The translations under genes and the position numbers were made by a program. This document shows, in pieces, positions 50,761 through 60,959 of a stretch of DNA of 64,000 nt. The notes beneath the pieces are model-generated. The model was not told where the DNA came from, searched no databases, and saw only the letters and a program-made list of their open reading frames with translations. Location of the stretch: contig JAJNNQ010000024.1 of NCBI GenBank assembly GCA_027886175.1, positions 25,647,001-25,711,000 on the forward strand, written 5' to 3'. This stretch comes from Phylloscopus collybita. Lineage: Eukaryota > Chordata > Aves > Passeriformes > Phylloscopidae. How positions within the stretch are numbered: the stretch's first letter is position 1; each line of letters opens with the position of its first letter.

Positions 50761-51307
50761 CCGAAATCAAATAAGCCTACAGCACAGATCAGTATACTAA
50801 GGCTATGGTTTAACCTCTGAGGCATGCTATAAATCCTGTGCCACAAAATAGGTGCTATGGATTAATTTCTAATCCCAAATTATAACTCGTCGTTGAAGAG
50901 CTGAAAACCCAATTCCCCTCACAGATTTACATAACAAGAACAAAACCATGCTGAGATTTAAGACTTTCCTTACAAAATTTTTAACAAAATATTTTCCAGG
51001 ATACTCAATTCATGCAGTGGCAAATAAATCACACTGAGGTAACAAAACTGTACACTATGACATACTGGTTTGGGGGTTTTTTTTGTTTGTTTTTTTTTGT
51101 TTTGGGTTTTTTTTTGGGGGGGGGGGTTGGGTTGGTTGTTTTTTTTTTTAATCTGCCTGCATATCTAGTCATTAATTTACCCAATAAATTAATTCCACAA
51201 GTGGCTCTCCGAGTCATCAGTTTGAATTATCAAGTTTCTGCTGTATTTCCAAAACAATGCCAGGCATGCATGTGCGTAGGAGGGATGGGACAATGAAGCC
51301 AATAGGT
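50761..51307. other. non-coding DNA with T/G-rich run
   Basis: A T/G-rich low-complexity stretch, including a G12 run, lies at 51069-51150. Otherwise nothing is recognised. Confidence 0.5.
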
Positions 51308-51405
51308 GCAGCTGTGGCCTGGGAGGCAGAAGGTCTGTTCAAACTCTGTCACTGACTGCTCTTTGACATTGGGAAGTCATTTCAGTGCTGTTTAATTCTG
51401 AGTCT
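51308..51405 (+). mobile_element. MIR-like SINE fragment
   Basis: 'gcagctgtggcctgggaggc', 'agaaggtctgttcaaactct', 'gtcactgactgctctttgac' and 'attgggaagtcatttca' match the MIR 5' and core blocks in order ('gggttcgaatcccagctct', 'gccactgacttgctgtgtgac', 'cttgggcaagtcacttca'). Confidence 0.7.
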
Positions 51406-52383
51406 TTCTAGCATTTAAAATTTTAGCAATAAAGCCACTCCTCAAATATTTGGAAGGCAGAGACAAGCCTTTATGAATTTATGAAATCTTATTTTCCCCT
51501 AAAAAATCAGCAGCATTGGGGGAAAGGCATGTGTGCAGCCAGTCTGTTTGGATTTCTGGCCTTTGTATCTTCCCCTGTGTAAAACAGAAAAAAATCGACC
51601 TTCATAAAGCATCTTTCTGCAAGTACAGGTGAAAGACCCCCTCTGTAAATTCAGATGATCAAATGGGCTAGCCGGTATGTCTTACATCATACACTGCTGC
51701 TGCACAGGATCTGAACAGTTCTTCCCTTTAATATGAATGCTGGCAACCCTGATTTTAAACCAGAGGGCTTTGGTTCCGTTCCTAATGTTACATCATAGTA
51801 AGACCAAACATTAATTCCTCAGCCAGAAGGATTTTTCTTGTATTTTACTTTTGTGCTAACACAACAAACAGGATACATTTTAAGACCCATAAACCATTTC
51901 GTTTTGGAAGACCCAAGGCATTCATAGCTTTAACAACTGACTAGTCACAGATTCCACATGCTATCAGAAAGTTTTCTCCTCCTAGAAATGAGGATTTTTT
52001 AAAAACACCTACAGATTAAATGATGACATTTAAAATAATGCTAAAATTTTCTGTAATGTTCTTCCTGCATTACAAATGGACTATTAAATCAGTGAAGTGC
52101 CAATCAAATGCTTTTGTACTTTGAAAGAAAGGTTTAAATAACAAAAGCAGTTTTTCAGGCCTCTCTCTCCCTCGGTAGTCAGTGTCACCTATGCACTAAT
52201 TACAACATATTTACTCGCTTTTCTAGTAAGATCACGATTGAATAGATTTTTTTAAGAACATGATTTTTAAGAAAAGTTGCAATCAGGGCCTCGTGGATTC
52301 TGCCTCTTATTAATCTAGCTTGTCGAAGAAAAATATAATGTTGTGCAGTAAACTTCAAGATATATGACAGGATCGAATAATAA
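51406..52383. other. non-coding DNA
   Basis: No gene or named repeat is seen. Confidence 0.4.
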
Positions 52384-52450
52384 CAGCTCTGGATTCAGTC
52401 TCCAGCTTTAAAAATCAACTCGCTGCATGACCTCGAGTGAACCATTAATT
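52384..52450 (+). mobile_element. MIR-like SINE fragment
   Basis: 'cagctctggattcagtctcc' and 'tcaactcgctgcatgacctc', then 'gagtgaaccatt', follow the MIR blocks 'cagctctgccactgactcgctgtgtgacctt' and 'gagcaagtcact'. It abuts the inverted-repeat element at 52455. Confidence 0.55.
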
Positions 52451-52454
52451 AACT

Positions 52455-52523
52455 AGGGCCAAATCCTCTGTGGACTAAACACAATGGAACTAGCCAGTTT
52501 GTACAAGCCGAAGATCTGGCCCC
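52455..52523. mobile_element. short terminal-inverted-repeat (MITE-like) element
   Basis: The left end 'agggccaaatcctc' and the right end 'gaagatctggcccc' are inverted repeats of each other with about three mismatches over 13-14 bp, enclosing a 69-bp unit. The interior 'cacaatggaactagccag' resembles the 'tcaatggagtta' centre of the 'GGGCCAAATYCT' family of palindromic repeats shared by birds, crocodilians and turtles. I cannot see a target-site duplication of convincing length. Confidence 0.5.
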
Positions 52524-52678
52524 AAGTTTCCAGAAGTTTTGAATCAAGCTGGCCAAATACTGGATTTTTCATGCTATGAAAAAATATTTAGTTGTGCTTC
52601 AGAGTAAGAAGTAAAGCTCTCACATCCTTTGTGGAATAAGAATTCCAAGCAATTCCTTTAAAGGGGGGAAAACGGGGG

Positions 52679-52713
52679 AAAAGAAAGAAAGAAAGAAAAA
52701 AAAAAAAAAAAGG
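52679..52713 (+). repeat. (GAAA)n and poly(A)
   Basis: Several GAAA units run into about 17 A residues. Confidence 0.9.
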
Positions 52714-53429
52714 TGGAAGTCTCTAAGGGGAGTATTTTGTTAACTGTTCTTTCTCCCTGTAAGCAGAAAGTAGAATTGACAGAAGTCTGCAAGGCAGGTA
52801 GCCATGAACCATCACTTTAACTTTCCGGTTAGAATAATGTAACTTTTTTTTTTTTTTCCCCAGTAAAACTGGAACTTTCTTGCAGAAAACTGCAACTTCA
52901 CAAATACCACATTTTCCACTGGGGAGGGAAGGATCCTCCCAGCCAGCTCTAGCACTGTGTCCTCATTGCATCCTCTGAACAGCTGAAAGAGCTCTTGCCT
53001 CTGAGGGGTTTTTGTGTGTGTAAGAGAAGGATACAGTACTTTCCTATCACAGATTTATTTTTGTCTTTTGTTACTCTTTCTTGCAAAGCACGCCGAGACT
53101 CACAGACGTGAAATGGTTCTGCATTTCTACAACCTCAGTCCCGTAAATTCCAAAGATATAATTTCTATATGAGAGCACATCCCAGGCATTCAGGAAGACC
53201 CAGGAAGGCGCTTGGCTTTCAGGACTGTGATCCAGTAGCTGCAGACAATAACAGCTTTTATGGAGATACTCTTTGCTCCTAAATAATTACTCTGCTCAGA
53301 GAGCCGAGCTTCAGGCTTTGCACATTAGTTCGCTTTACTCGACGGTGCGCCTTACTTTCTCCCAATTCCCCATTTGCCATTCAGCACAGAGGGCTCCGAG
53401 GCTGACAGGAGGGCTTTTAACCTGAGAAA
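52714..53429. other. non-coding shore of the CpG island
   Basis: No gene is recognised. GC content rises toward the right. On the minus strand 'GGAGAAA|GTAAGG' near 53356 is a plausible splice donor for a first exon transcribed leftward from the CpG island; this is inference. Confidence 0.35.
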
Positions 53430-53921
53430 CACCGACTTGCTCGGCCACAAAAGGACGCGAAGTCTGGGAACACGACGGGCAGTGCGGCAGCCCGCTTCCT
53501 TCTCAACCTGCAAATCCATTTCTTTCCTGCGCTCCGACTGACAAGCGCCGAGCCCCCTCCCTGCTGGCAGGGACACCGAGAGCGGGGCACACCACCCTGT
53601 CCCCTCGGCAGAGGGAGGAAGGACAAGGGAAGGGAGCGATGGCTCTGGAAGCGCTGTCGGACGCGCGGCGCGCTCGGGTGGGACCGCGCTGCCACAGCCT
53701 CAGCAGGGAAAACAGGGAACAGCTGATTTGCTCCGTGAGCCCTCGGGGACGGCATCAAAAAACGAACCAAACCTAAAAAAACCCCCAGGCAGCTGAGCTC
53801 TTCCGTGCGGGAGGACGAGCAGCTCCTCCCCAGCTCGGCTGTCGCCCCGCATCCCGCGGGGCATCCCGGGCAGCGGCACTGCCTTTCACCCGGGGGATAA
53901 CCCCGACCTGCCCTCTCACAG

Positions 53922-54048
53922 CCACGGAATCACAGGCCGGGCAAGGCTGGAAGGGGCCGCACTGGCTCGAGCGGGGTCATCCCAGCACACTGTACGGGAT
54001 TGTGTCCAGACGGTTCTTGGGCATCTCTTCCCTCCCCGACCCTGGCTC
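53922..54048 (-). mobile_element. CR1 LINE 3' fragment embedded in the CpG island, reversed
   Basis: The plus strand reads 'cacggaatcacaggccgggc', 'aaggctggaaggggccgcac', 'gagcggggtcatcccag' and 'gggattgtgtccagacggtt', then 'cttgggcatctcttcc'. This follows the antisense CR1 3' consensus ('cagaatcacagg..', 'aggttggaagggaccgc', 'gagcagggtcatcccag', 'ggattgtgtccagacggtt', 'cttgaatatctcc'). CpGs are abundant, as in the surrounding island. Confidence 0.82.
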
Positions 54049-54089
54049 ACAAACGAGCGCCGCCAACTTTTCCCAGCGGCGCGGCTGGA

Positions 54090-54124
54090 GAAGGAGGAGG
54101 AGGAGGAGGAGGAGGAGGAGGAGC
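54090..54124 (+). repeat. (GGA)n microsatellite
   Basis: About eleven GGA units, CTC on the minus strand, lie within the likely 5' leader of any minus-strand transcript. Confidence 0.92.
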
Positions 54125-54536
54125 GGCGCGGGGGGGGGACAGGCGGGGAGAATGTCGCTGCCAAGTCTCCCTCTCCGGCCGCGCGCACCCTCAGGGGAGT
54201 GGCCCCGCCGTCTCCCAAACTTTTTCGGGACGGCGAAAAAACTCCGGGAGGCGGCGGGTGCGAGCCGTCCCCCCTCCAGAACCACGGGCTCCGCTCCTTC
54301 CCGGCATATGAACTCTCCCTCCCCGCCGGGACACCGGAGCCCCTCGCCCCCACCCTCAACGCCCCTCACCCGCCCGCCCCGCCCCCCGGTGGGCGGAGCA
54401 GGCCCTGGCCCCGCCCCCGGCCGCGCGCTGACCCCGGAAGCGCCGGTACCTCTCTCATCTTCCCCTGCCCCGCGCTGGGCGCCGCCGGCTCGCGGCACTT
54501 TCAGAGGCGGCCGCCGCCGCCTCGCAGGGCCCCCTC

Positions 54537-55084
54537 ATTGGCCCCCGGCCCCCCCGCCCCGCCGGCCAGCACCCATTGGCTCCCAGAGCCGCCACTCAGG
54601 AGCGAGCCCCGCCTCCCTCCGCCGTCTGGGCCCGCCCCCCTCCTCGCCACTCACGGCTAGTTCTCGATAGGCGAAGCCGGTCCGCTACGCGCCCCTCCTA
54701 TTGGAAAGCGCAAACGTCGGTCAAACAGGCGGCGCCTCTCATTGGCCAAGTTTTAGAACGCCAGGGGCCGTCTTCGTCGCTCGGGAGCACTGACTGGCTG
54801 GGTGTAGATGTCAGTCATGCTGGCACTCAGGTACCGATTGGCCGCCGCGGGCCAGGCAGCAGGTTAGGTTGCGCTCCCCCCCCGCCCCACCCCCCGCCTT
54901 CTACGCATTTCTATTTCCCGCTTTATTTATTTATTTTCCTCCATAAACTTAAATGACCCCGGAGGGGGCGGGGCCGGGGCGGGGCCCCGCCGGTGAGGGC
55001 GGCCAATGGGAGAGAGGCAGTTGGGCGGGGCCGGCGGCCGCGCAGGCCAACGGCAGCGCGGCAGACGGGCCGAGCTCGGCCAAT
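54537..55084. promoter_or_regulatory. bidirectional promoter core with seven CCAAT (NF-Y) boxes
   Basis: Five ATTGG boxes (CCAAT on the minus strand) lie at 54537, 54575, 54700, 54741 and 54837. Two CCAAT boxes on the plus strand lie at 55003 and 55080. The boxes therefore change orientation around about 54.85-55.0 kb. A TTTCCCGC E2F-like word is at 54914-54921, an AT-rich 'tttatttattta' patch at 54923-54935, and GC boxes follow at 54965-54984. NF-Y boxes repeated at tens of bases are typical of TATA-less, often divergent, promoters. Leftward and rightward starts are inferred; neither transcript is identified. Confidence 0.7.
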
Positions 55085-55152
55085 GGGGCGGCGCCCCCGC
55101 CCCCACCCGGAGCCCCCGGCGCGTCCCCGGGGGGGTGGGCCCGGGCCGGGGA

Positions 55153-55176
55153 CAGGGAACAGGGAACAGGGAACGG
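55153..55176 (+). repeat. GGGAACA short tandem array
   Basis: Three to four GGGAACA/GGGGACA units lie in tandem, followed by G-rich sequence with G-quadruplex potential (55175-55213). Confidence 0.8.
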
Positions 55177-55520
55177 GGGGGCGGGCGGACGGGGTGTCCC
55201 GGGGGCGGGAGGAAGGGACACACCATCGTTTCCTTCCTCGCACGCAGGAGCTGCGGCAGCGCGCCCGCTCCGCAGCCTGTGTGAGGCGCTCACCCCGGGA
55301 AGCCAGGGGAAGGCGTTTTCCCGGGAGCGCTTCTCTCGTCCCTGCTCTGGCCCAGGGATCCCTCGTCTGGGCGCAGTGGGACCTCTTGTCCCTAGGGCTG
55401 GGGCACAGAGCCCCTCAGGCAGAGCCGACAGGTGTTCTTGCAGCAAAATCGTCCTTGTAGGTGTTGGGTTTGCAGCCAGGTCCGGAGCGAGGAGCGCCAC
55501 GGGCGTTCTCTGAGCCCCAA

Positions 55521-56646
55521 GGGCGCTGGTTCCTCCAGGAGGGACCGGAGGATAGTGCGCTGTGTCAGTCTCCCTCCTTTGCCATTAAAGAGAAGGCCCA
55601 GCTTTTCCTTTGTTCTTATACTATCACTGTATTTATAGAGTTTTTAGCTGTTATCTCTGGGTTTGTTTTGTTCTGGTGTTTGTGCCTGTAGTCCTGGATG
55701 TTCTTTCTGTTCTTTCAGAACTCTGCCCATCTGACCAACCTTCCCTTTTCTGCATGCTTCCTTCTTGTTTCCGGTCAAATTAAACTCACACTTTATCTAA
55801 ATCATTCGCTTACTATCCTTCCTTCCTGTGCACTAGGTTAGTTGAGATTTGGTGGTTATCATTCCTTTGAAGAAGGCTGAGCTTCCTACTTGCCTTTTTT
55901 CTTGCCAGACTATTCCTATGCGATCCAGCATAACACTTCTCCAATTCCCTCATCCTAGGGATTGGTTATGTTTGCTTTTCTCTGTCCTTTGCGTGGACCA
56001 CCCAATATAAAGTTACCACCCTTACCCAAGCTTCATCGCACGTTCCTATCACAAGAGTTTCTATGTGTCTCTTGGAGCCATACAGGGAAGCACTGCCATT
56101 CCAGATGGTTTCTCCACCTTCCATGGCAAAGTTTGTCACCAGTGCTGCAGGAAGCGTCCCTTGTTGCTGTCCTTCCTGCGCCACCACGTGTCCCATTGCC
56201 CTGAGCTTGGGTGATTCCGCTGCCTGCTCGGAGAAAGCTCCTCTGTCCCCTGAGTCGCGGTTTGTGGGAGGTCCTCACCAGGACAGGGCCTGGCTTCTTT
56301 CCTCACCATTCTCAAGGGCTTCTCTTGAAGCAGACCTCACTCCCTTTAAACATTCAATTTCAGAACTGGTGTATAAGAAATAAGGCCATCTCTCTTCCTC
56401 CCCCATTACCTCCTTGAACAAGGCATTGCCTTTATATTTTTTTTTACTTACATGGGTTACATCTCTTTTGCACAATTATAACAATTAGAAGATACTCTTT
56501 TTTTTAGTCTATGTAGCTGTTTGTGCATTGGAGGAATTTTTTTTTTTTATATAATGGGAGTAAACAAATTAAATCTGATACTAGAAGAAAGTAAAGACCC
56601 CCATCAGACTCGGATCAGTATTGTAATGTAGCACTAGGGTTTTTAC
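55521..56646. other. non-coding DNA right of the CpG island
   Basis: No gene is recognised. If a rightward transcript leaves the CpG island, this would be its first exon or intron sequence. Open frames here overlap on both strands (56033-56278 minus, 56063-56383 plus) and show no domain. Confidence 0.4.
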
Positions 56647-56748
56647 CATGGGCATCTTCTGACTGCATAGCTGCTTCAACATAAGCATATGCTGAGGTTC
56701 TGTGCCGAATCAAAGCTTTAATTTCCTTCTCATTTCTTGTGGCCTGTT
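56647..56748 (-). CDS. candidate 102-bp coding exon, unrecognised protein
   Basis: On the minus strand a pyrimidine-containing tract ending 'aaaatgcag' is followed by 102 open bases, then 'CATG|GTAAAA'. The exon is phase 1 at both ends, so it could be skipped without a frameshift. It encodes about 33 residues with a helix-like, charged pattern beginning 'QATRNEKEIKALIRHRTSA' and ending 'AMQSEDAH'. No stops occur. Its first two bases complete the codon opened by the upstream candidate exon (56836-56882). I do not recognise the protein. It could belong to a fast-evolving gene or a decayed one. Confidence 0.4.
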
Positions 56749-56835
56749 CTGCATTTTTAAGATGAGACAGAGTGTGAAATAAAATACTTAGAAAAATAAT
56801 TTCTCTAGGGCATATTCTGTTTGATAATGTCATAC

Positions 56836-56882
56836 CTGGAACTTCATCTGGGCTGTCAAAACAATGTCGCATGACAGTGAAA
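56836..56882 (-). CDS. candidate 47-bp coding exon upstream of 56647-56748
   Basis: On the minus strand 'gtgctcag' is followed by a 47-bp open segment encoding 'FTVMRHCFDSPDEVP' plus a leftover G, then the donor 'CCAG|GTATGA'. The phase-1 donor fits the phase-1 acceptor of the next candidate exon, which makes the pair more convincing than either alone. The acceptor's pyrimidine tract is weak, so the 5' border is uncertain. Confidence 0.3.
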
Positions 56883-57163
56883 CTGAGCACACTTCATATA
56901 CATAAATCTTTCACAGTCTGTAACTAAGTATCAAGAATGAGCTGAAGGCTCCTGTAGCTGAGCTGTTCCACTGAGTGAGGAATAATGTGACCATTAGAGA
57001 GCAGATACCTCCCAGCTAGGAACGCCAGGTAACTCTGTGGAGGTGGCAATGAATTAATACATGGATGTGTATTTACGATGCATGCCGTGGAGGGGCAGGG
57101 CCCTGATTTCAAAGAGATGCAGAAGAAGAGGTTCTTCTCCTTGAACACCCCTTGTTGTCCACC

Positions 57164-57271
57164 ATGGTTCGTAAGGCCACATTTCTGGTGGGAATTGCAG
57201 TTGTATCAGCGATGCTCAGCAAGTTAGCGGTGATTTCCTCACACAAGAGGGAACAGCATTTCCAGTGGTGA
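57164..57271 (+). CDS. candidate 35-residue microprotein ORF
   Basis: The start lies in 'GTCCACCATGG', a near-perfect vertebrate Kozak context. The 35-residue product starts MVRK, has a hydrophobic segment 'FLVGIAVVSAM' at about residues 7-17 that extends to residue 24, and ends with a basic and aromatic tail 'HKREQHFQW'. A short N-terminal basic group before one hydrophobic helix resembles small mitochondrial or membrane microproteins, but I cannot match it to a family. The opposite strand is also open here, so one of the two readings is spurious. Chance is a real possibility at this length. Confidence 0.25.
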   Translation: MVRKATFLVGIAVVSAMLSKLAVISSHKREQHFQW

Positions 57272-57604
57272 TGTGGGTCTCCTTCTTTTTGATGTCACCA
57301 TTAACAAGATAAGATAGCAAGCACACTTTTAAAATATACGGCTAGAAATTGTGCTCAAGTATGTTACAAACCTCTCAGAAGCTGTGATGAGAACCAACTG
57401 CGTTGATTTCAGGAAGCAGTCCAACCAACAAACTGGTATTTAACAGAATTGTTTAGTATGATATAGAAATAAAAAACAACTGTAGAAGAAGTATAGTTAA
57501 CAAATTTCCTCCTTGAGGAGGCAAAAAGATGACATAAGAGGATTAGAGAGGTCAGGTTAAATCACAAGTGAATTAAAAAGCAAAGGAGAAAAGGACAAAT
57601 CTCA

Positions 57605-57880
57605 TGCTAGGGTATTCAAACACAAGTTGTACCAAAAGTAAGCCCAGGGAGAAATAGTTCTTCTGTACCCAGTGCCAAGAAGGCCTCAGCTGAAATACTG
57701 TGTTTGGTTTCATACACTGCATTTAGAAGATGTTATAAAGATCAGAGACCAAAATCTTTGAAGTAGCAATTGTAAGGGTCTTAGAAAACATGTCCTACAA
57801 AAGAAGAACAAAGGAACTAGATTTGTTTAGACTAGAAAAGGGAAGAATGAATGAGGGGAGCAGTACAAAGTTCTGGCAAT
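57605..57880 (+). mobile_element. eroded CR1/L3-type LINE, ORF2 3' portion
   Basis: 'ctcagctgaaatactgtgtt', 'tttggtttcatacactgc', 'ggtcttagaaaacatgtcct', 'aaaggaactagatttgttta' and 'gactagaaaagggaagaatg' follow the sense CR1 block 'gctggaatactgtgttcagttttgg', 'ggtctagaaaacatgtcct', 'gaaggaactggg.ttgtttag', 'tctggagaagagaagg'. It is well recognisable and may extend to about 57960. Confidence 0.75.
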
Positions 57881-59649
57881 AAACTCCTGTGGGTTCAGCC
57901 CTGTAATAGTGTTCAGAAGCCATAGCATCCCTGATGGTGGATGCTTTTAAAATTACAGCAGATTGGGGTCAAATGCCCTCTGGACAGTTGCCCAAGGCAG
58001 CAAAGCAGTAAGATCCTGAGGGGCACACTGCCTTGCTGGGACAGGTTGGGAACTGCAACACTGGGAACAGAGCATCTGCAAGAAACAACCCAAACCTCTC
58101 TAGGGCGTTCAGCAGCAGCCAGCAGCTCCTGCTCCTCCTGAAGGCATGATAGCACCAGTCAGCTCCACGGTAGCATGTTACCTCTCTACACAGCAGCATG
58201 TGCCAGCTTTTGCCTAGCATTGTTGTTGGGTTTCATGGCAAATCCAAGATTACAGATACAGTCTGGACAACACTCTGGGAGGCTACCAGGCACTAGGTGT
58301 CAGATCCTTTCAAGTGTTGTCTACGCTTGTCCCTGCAAGACCTTTCAGGTCTGTCCTAGCATTACATTCTTGTGAGCAGGGGTGTGACTGGAAGAGCACC
58401 ATAACAAAAGTCCACTCTGTAGATCCACATCTTTGTGCTGCCTGAGCTCAAATCGCATAGGGAACAATTCCATTCCCACCAATGGAGCTGCAAGCACATG
58501 GTGTTATTGGTGAAGTAAGATTGGACTCTTGTAAACAGCAACATTGAAATGTGCTGCGTTTTTGTGGTAGCTTTATGCATGTGAATATCAAATACCATAT
58601 AGATGTTTACAGAATTCAAGTTTTAGGGGATGAATGCCCTACCTTAATTGGCAGGACTGAAGAAATAGTCCCTCATCAGGCAGAGCTCATAGTGAAAGCA
58701 TAAAAAGTCTAATTTATTGCATTCTTTCAATATGACTTCATTTTCGAGCATTTTGTGACAATCTGACCTAATATTGCACTGATTCAGACAATAGAGCTGT
58801 TCTATTGTACTTTAATGACTGGAAATGTAATTTGCTTCCTGTTTAATATTTAAGCCAGCAATAATACCAAAAAGGCTTATTGCTCCTAAGAAAAGATGAA
58901 AGGGGCATAACTCTTAAGGTTTTTTTGTGTTCAAAATTTGACCTACTTTAAAAACACTAGAAACTCATGGGAATGGTCCTCAGAATTAAAAATACCAATA
59001 TAAGATTGTTGCCTGGGAATTTTCCTGGCATCACTTCCAGCTCATAGAAAAGCAGAATTTCCTTCCCGAGGGAAATCCAGATAATTCAAAATTAATTTTT
59101 GTCCCGAAATACTGAATTAACAGAGTTTTTCCACAGAAAAATGACGTTCGAAAAGAAAAAAAAATATTCTGAACTTCAGAAATATATAATTTGGGTTCGA
59201 TGACTGTCTTGAAATTTTTCAGTCTGGCTTAGCTGAAGAGCCATCTGTGCCTGTTCCAGCTGCCCCTAATGATTCTCACATGACCAGTGCTCTGTGGTCT
59301 TGCTTCACGGTACTCCTTGGAGAGAACAGCTCCATGGCCACTCCACCTTGCCCATACAGCTTTTCCATGGGGAGCAAGGAAGACAAGTTTTGGTGTAACA
59401 AGCAGGGAGGACAACTGGCAAAGACTGATCTGAAGATGATAACAGGAACATCCATTATCTGAACTGCTACAGAAGTGAGGTATATGGTGGCTCAGACAGG
59501 GATGCAGAGCCATGGAAATAAAGCAGCTCAAACGGAGGACAGCACAACTAAAGCATAACCTTCACATGGAGATGCAGCAGTGAATCTGCCCTACTGCTTC
59601 CCCCAATAAAGGGTCATTTCCTTTTCATTTGGTGTTACCACACATCCCA
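57881..59649. other. non-coding DNA
   Basis: No gene is supported. About 58690-58870 is AT-rich with TAATTTATTGC-like words that could be a conserved element; there is no direct evidence. Confidence 0.4.
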
Positions 59650-59945
59650 TCATACTTTTGGATGATCATGTTCGGTAGCTCTGCCAATCCTTTCCTTGTC
59701 TCCTTGCTTCCTTCTCCCTTTGAAGACCACATTCCTCCTTGTTTGGTCTCTTATTAAGGCTGTCTCTGTTGCAGGGCTCCGTGAGCTGAGTCCCACACCT
59801 ATGTGGAGAGGAAACTTGAGATCCAAGGCCTCATGAAATTCCTCAGGGACAGAGCCATTTCCAATAATGAACATATTACAAGTAGTTAGCTGTATACTGT
59901 TAAGCCACTGTCGTACTTTCACTTGACAGATGGGTATGCTGGTCT
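59650..59945 (-). CDS. candidate coding segment, unrecognised
   Basis: On the minus strand 'atttatgcag' is followed by an open frame of about 97 codons ending at a TGA at 59650. The first half reads like a folded protein: 'QVKVRQWLNSIQLTT', then 'FIIGNGSVPEEFHEALDL', then 'FPLHIGVGLSSRSP'. The second half is Lys/Arg/Asp-rich. No donor is obvious, so this might be a terminal exon or a relic. I cannot name a family. It is on the same strand as the candidate exons at 56.6-56.9 kb, but a link between them is speculative. Confidence 0.3.
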
Positions 59946-60959
59946 CTGCATAAATTTACATTGGTAAATATAAATTTAAAATAAACCCCAAACAACCCAA
60001 ACTATCACAAGTGGTTCCACAGAAACATCTGTATTTTGCCAGGCCTGACTAAACTCACTCCTCTAGAAGCACACACAAAAATTACAGGTGTCACTGAAAG
60101 GAGGACAGACAGGAGACAAATGCTTTCCAATGTTCCAATGTTTTGTTTCACTTGGTTTTATAAATAAGAGTGTGGCATCTCTTTTTAAGCCATGACATTT
60201 TGACAAACAATGCTGCTTTGTGTTACCCTTGGGTGAGAAGAAATGTGAACAGAATAGTTTTGGGCAGTCTGAAAAGCAGCTTGGGAAGAACAACTGCTGT
60301 GAGCTATTCCCAGGTCAGTCATTTACTTGCTCCATATATTTGGATAAGATACTTAGTCCTTATCTGTATACCAAGGTTGTACTGCTTCAACTTTAGTTCA
60401 GTAAAGCTATACAAATTCTAGTATTAACATGACTGTGTTGGCATCCAGGTACTTTTATCAGAATAATATGCTCATGTGGGGCAGATATTACCACTGTAAC
60501 ACACCTTTGCACCATTACAACTGCTGGCACAGCAGGGAGCACTGCTATAACAAAAAGAAAAAAAATCTCACCCCTTGCCAAAATACTTCTACCTAATACT
60601 GAAGTGTGCACGGCCCACCCTTGCTGCCTCACTTTCCTCCATCTAGAAAAGACTTTTAGACCTTACCTTGCAGGGCTGGTGAGCTTTAGTTCCTATCTGC
60701 AACAGGGCTTCACAACGCCTGCATGAAATGTGCCAAGGCTTATTTTTAGCCAGTGTCAGAGCTTTTTTAAGTCTCTAAAAAGTGTTTTCAAGGGACAGCT
60801 GTACCCCAAAACACGCCACTGCGGGGTGGGGAGGCTCAGCTGGGCCTGCTTCCTTTTCCTGTGAGGATTTCGCTTTGCATTTGACTCAGACTTTTCTGAC
60901 AGCTATTTCATGACATATCGACTCTGCGATTGTCCCTGATATTTCATGCACTAAGGTGA
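59946..60959. other. non-coding DNA
   Basis: Nothing recognisable is seen. Confidence 0.4.

Larger units (their letters stand above)
53430..55520. promoter_or_regulatory. CpG island
   Basis: About 2 kb of very GC-rich sequence with dense CpG contrasts sharply with AT-rich flanks. It contains many GC boxes (GGGGCGGGG, for example at 54965-54984), a cluster of CCAAT boxes, a GGA microsatellite and a GGGAACA triplication. Long open frames here (such as 53977-54498 minus and 54002-54670 plus) exist on several strands at once and reflect GC bias, not coding. CpG islands of this size in vertebrates usually mark an unmethylated promoter. Confidence 0.9.

Noticed and set aside
54002..54670. 222-codon plus-strand frame (and similar long minus frames) in the CpG island
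   Set aside because: Several frames on both strands are open because stop codons are rare in GC-rich DNA. The products are Pro/Arg/Gly low-complexity and cross promoter motifs.
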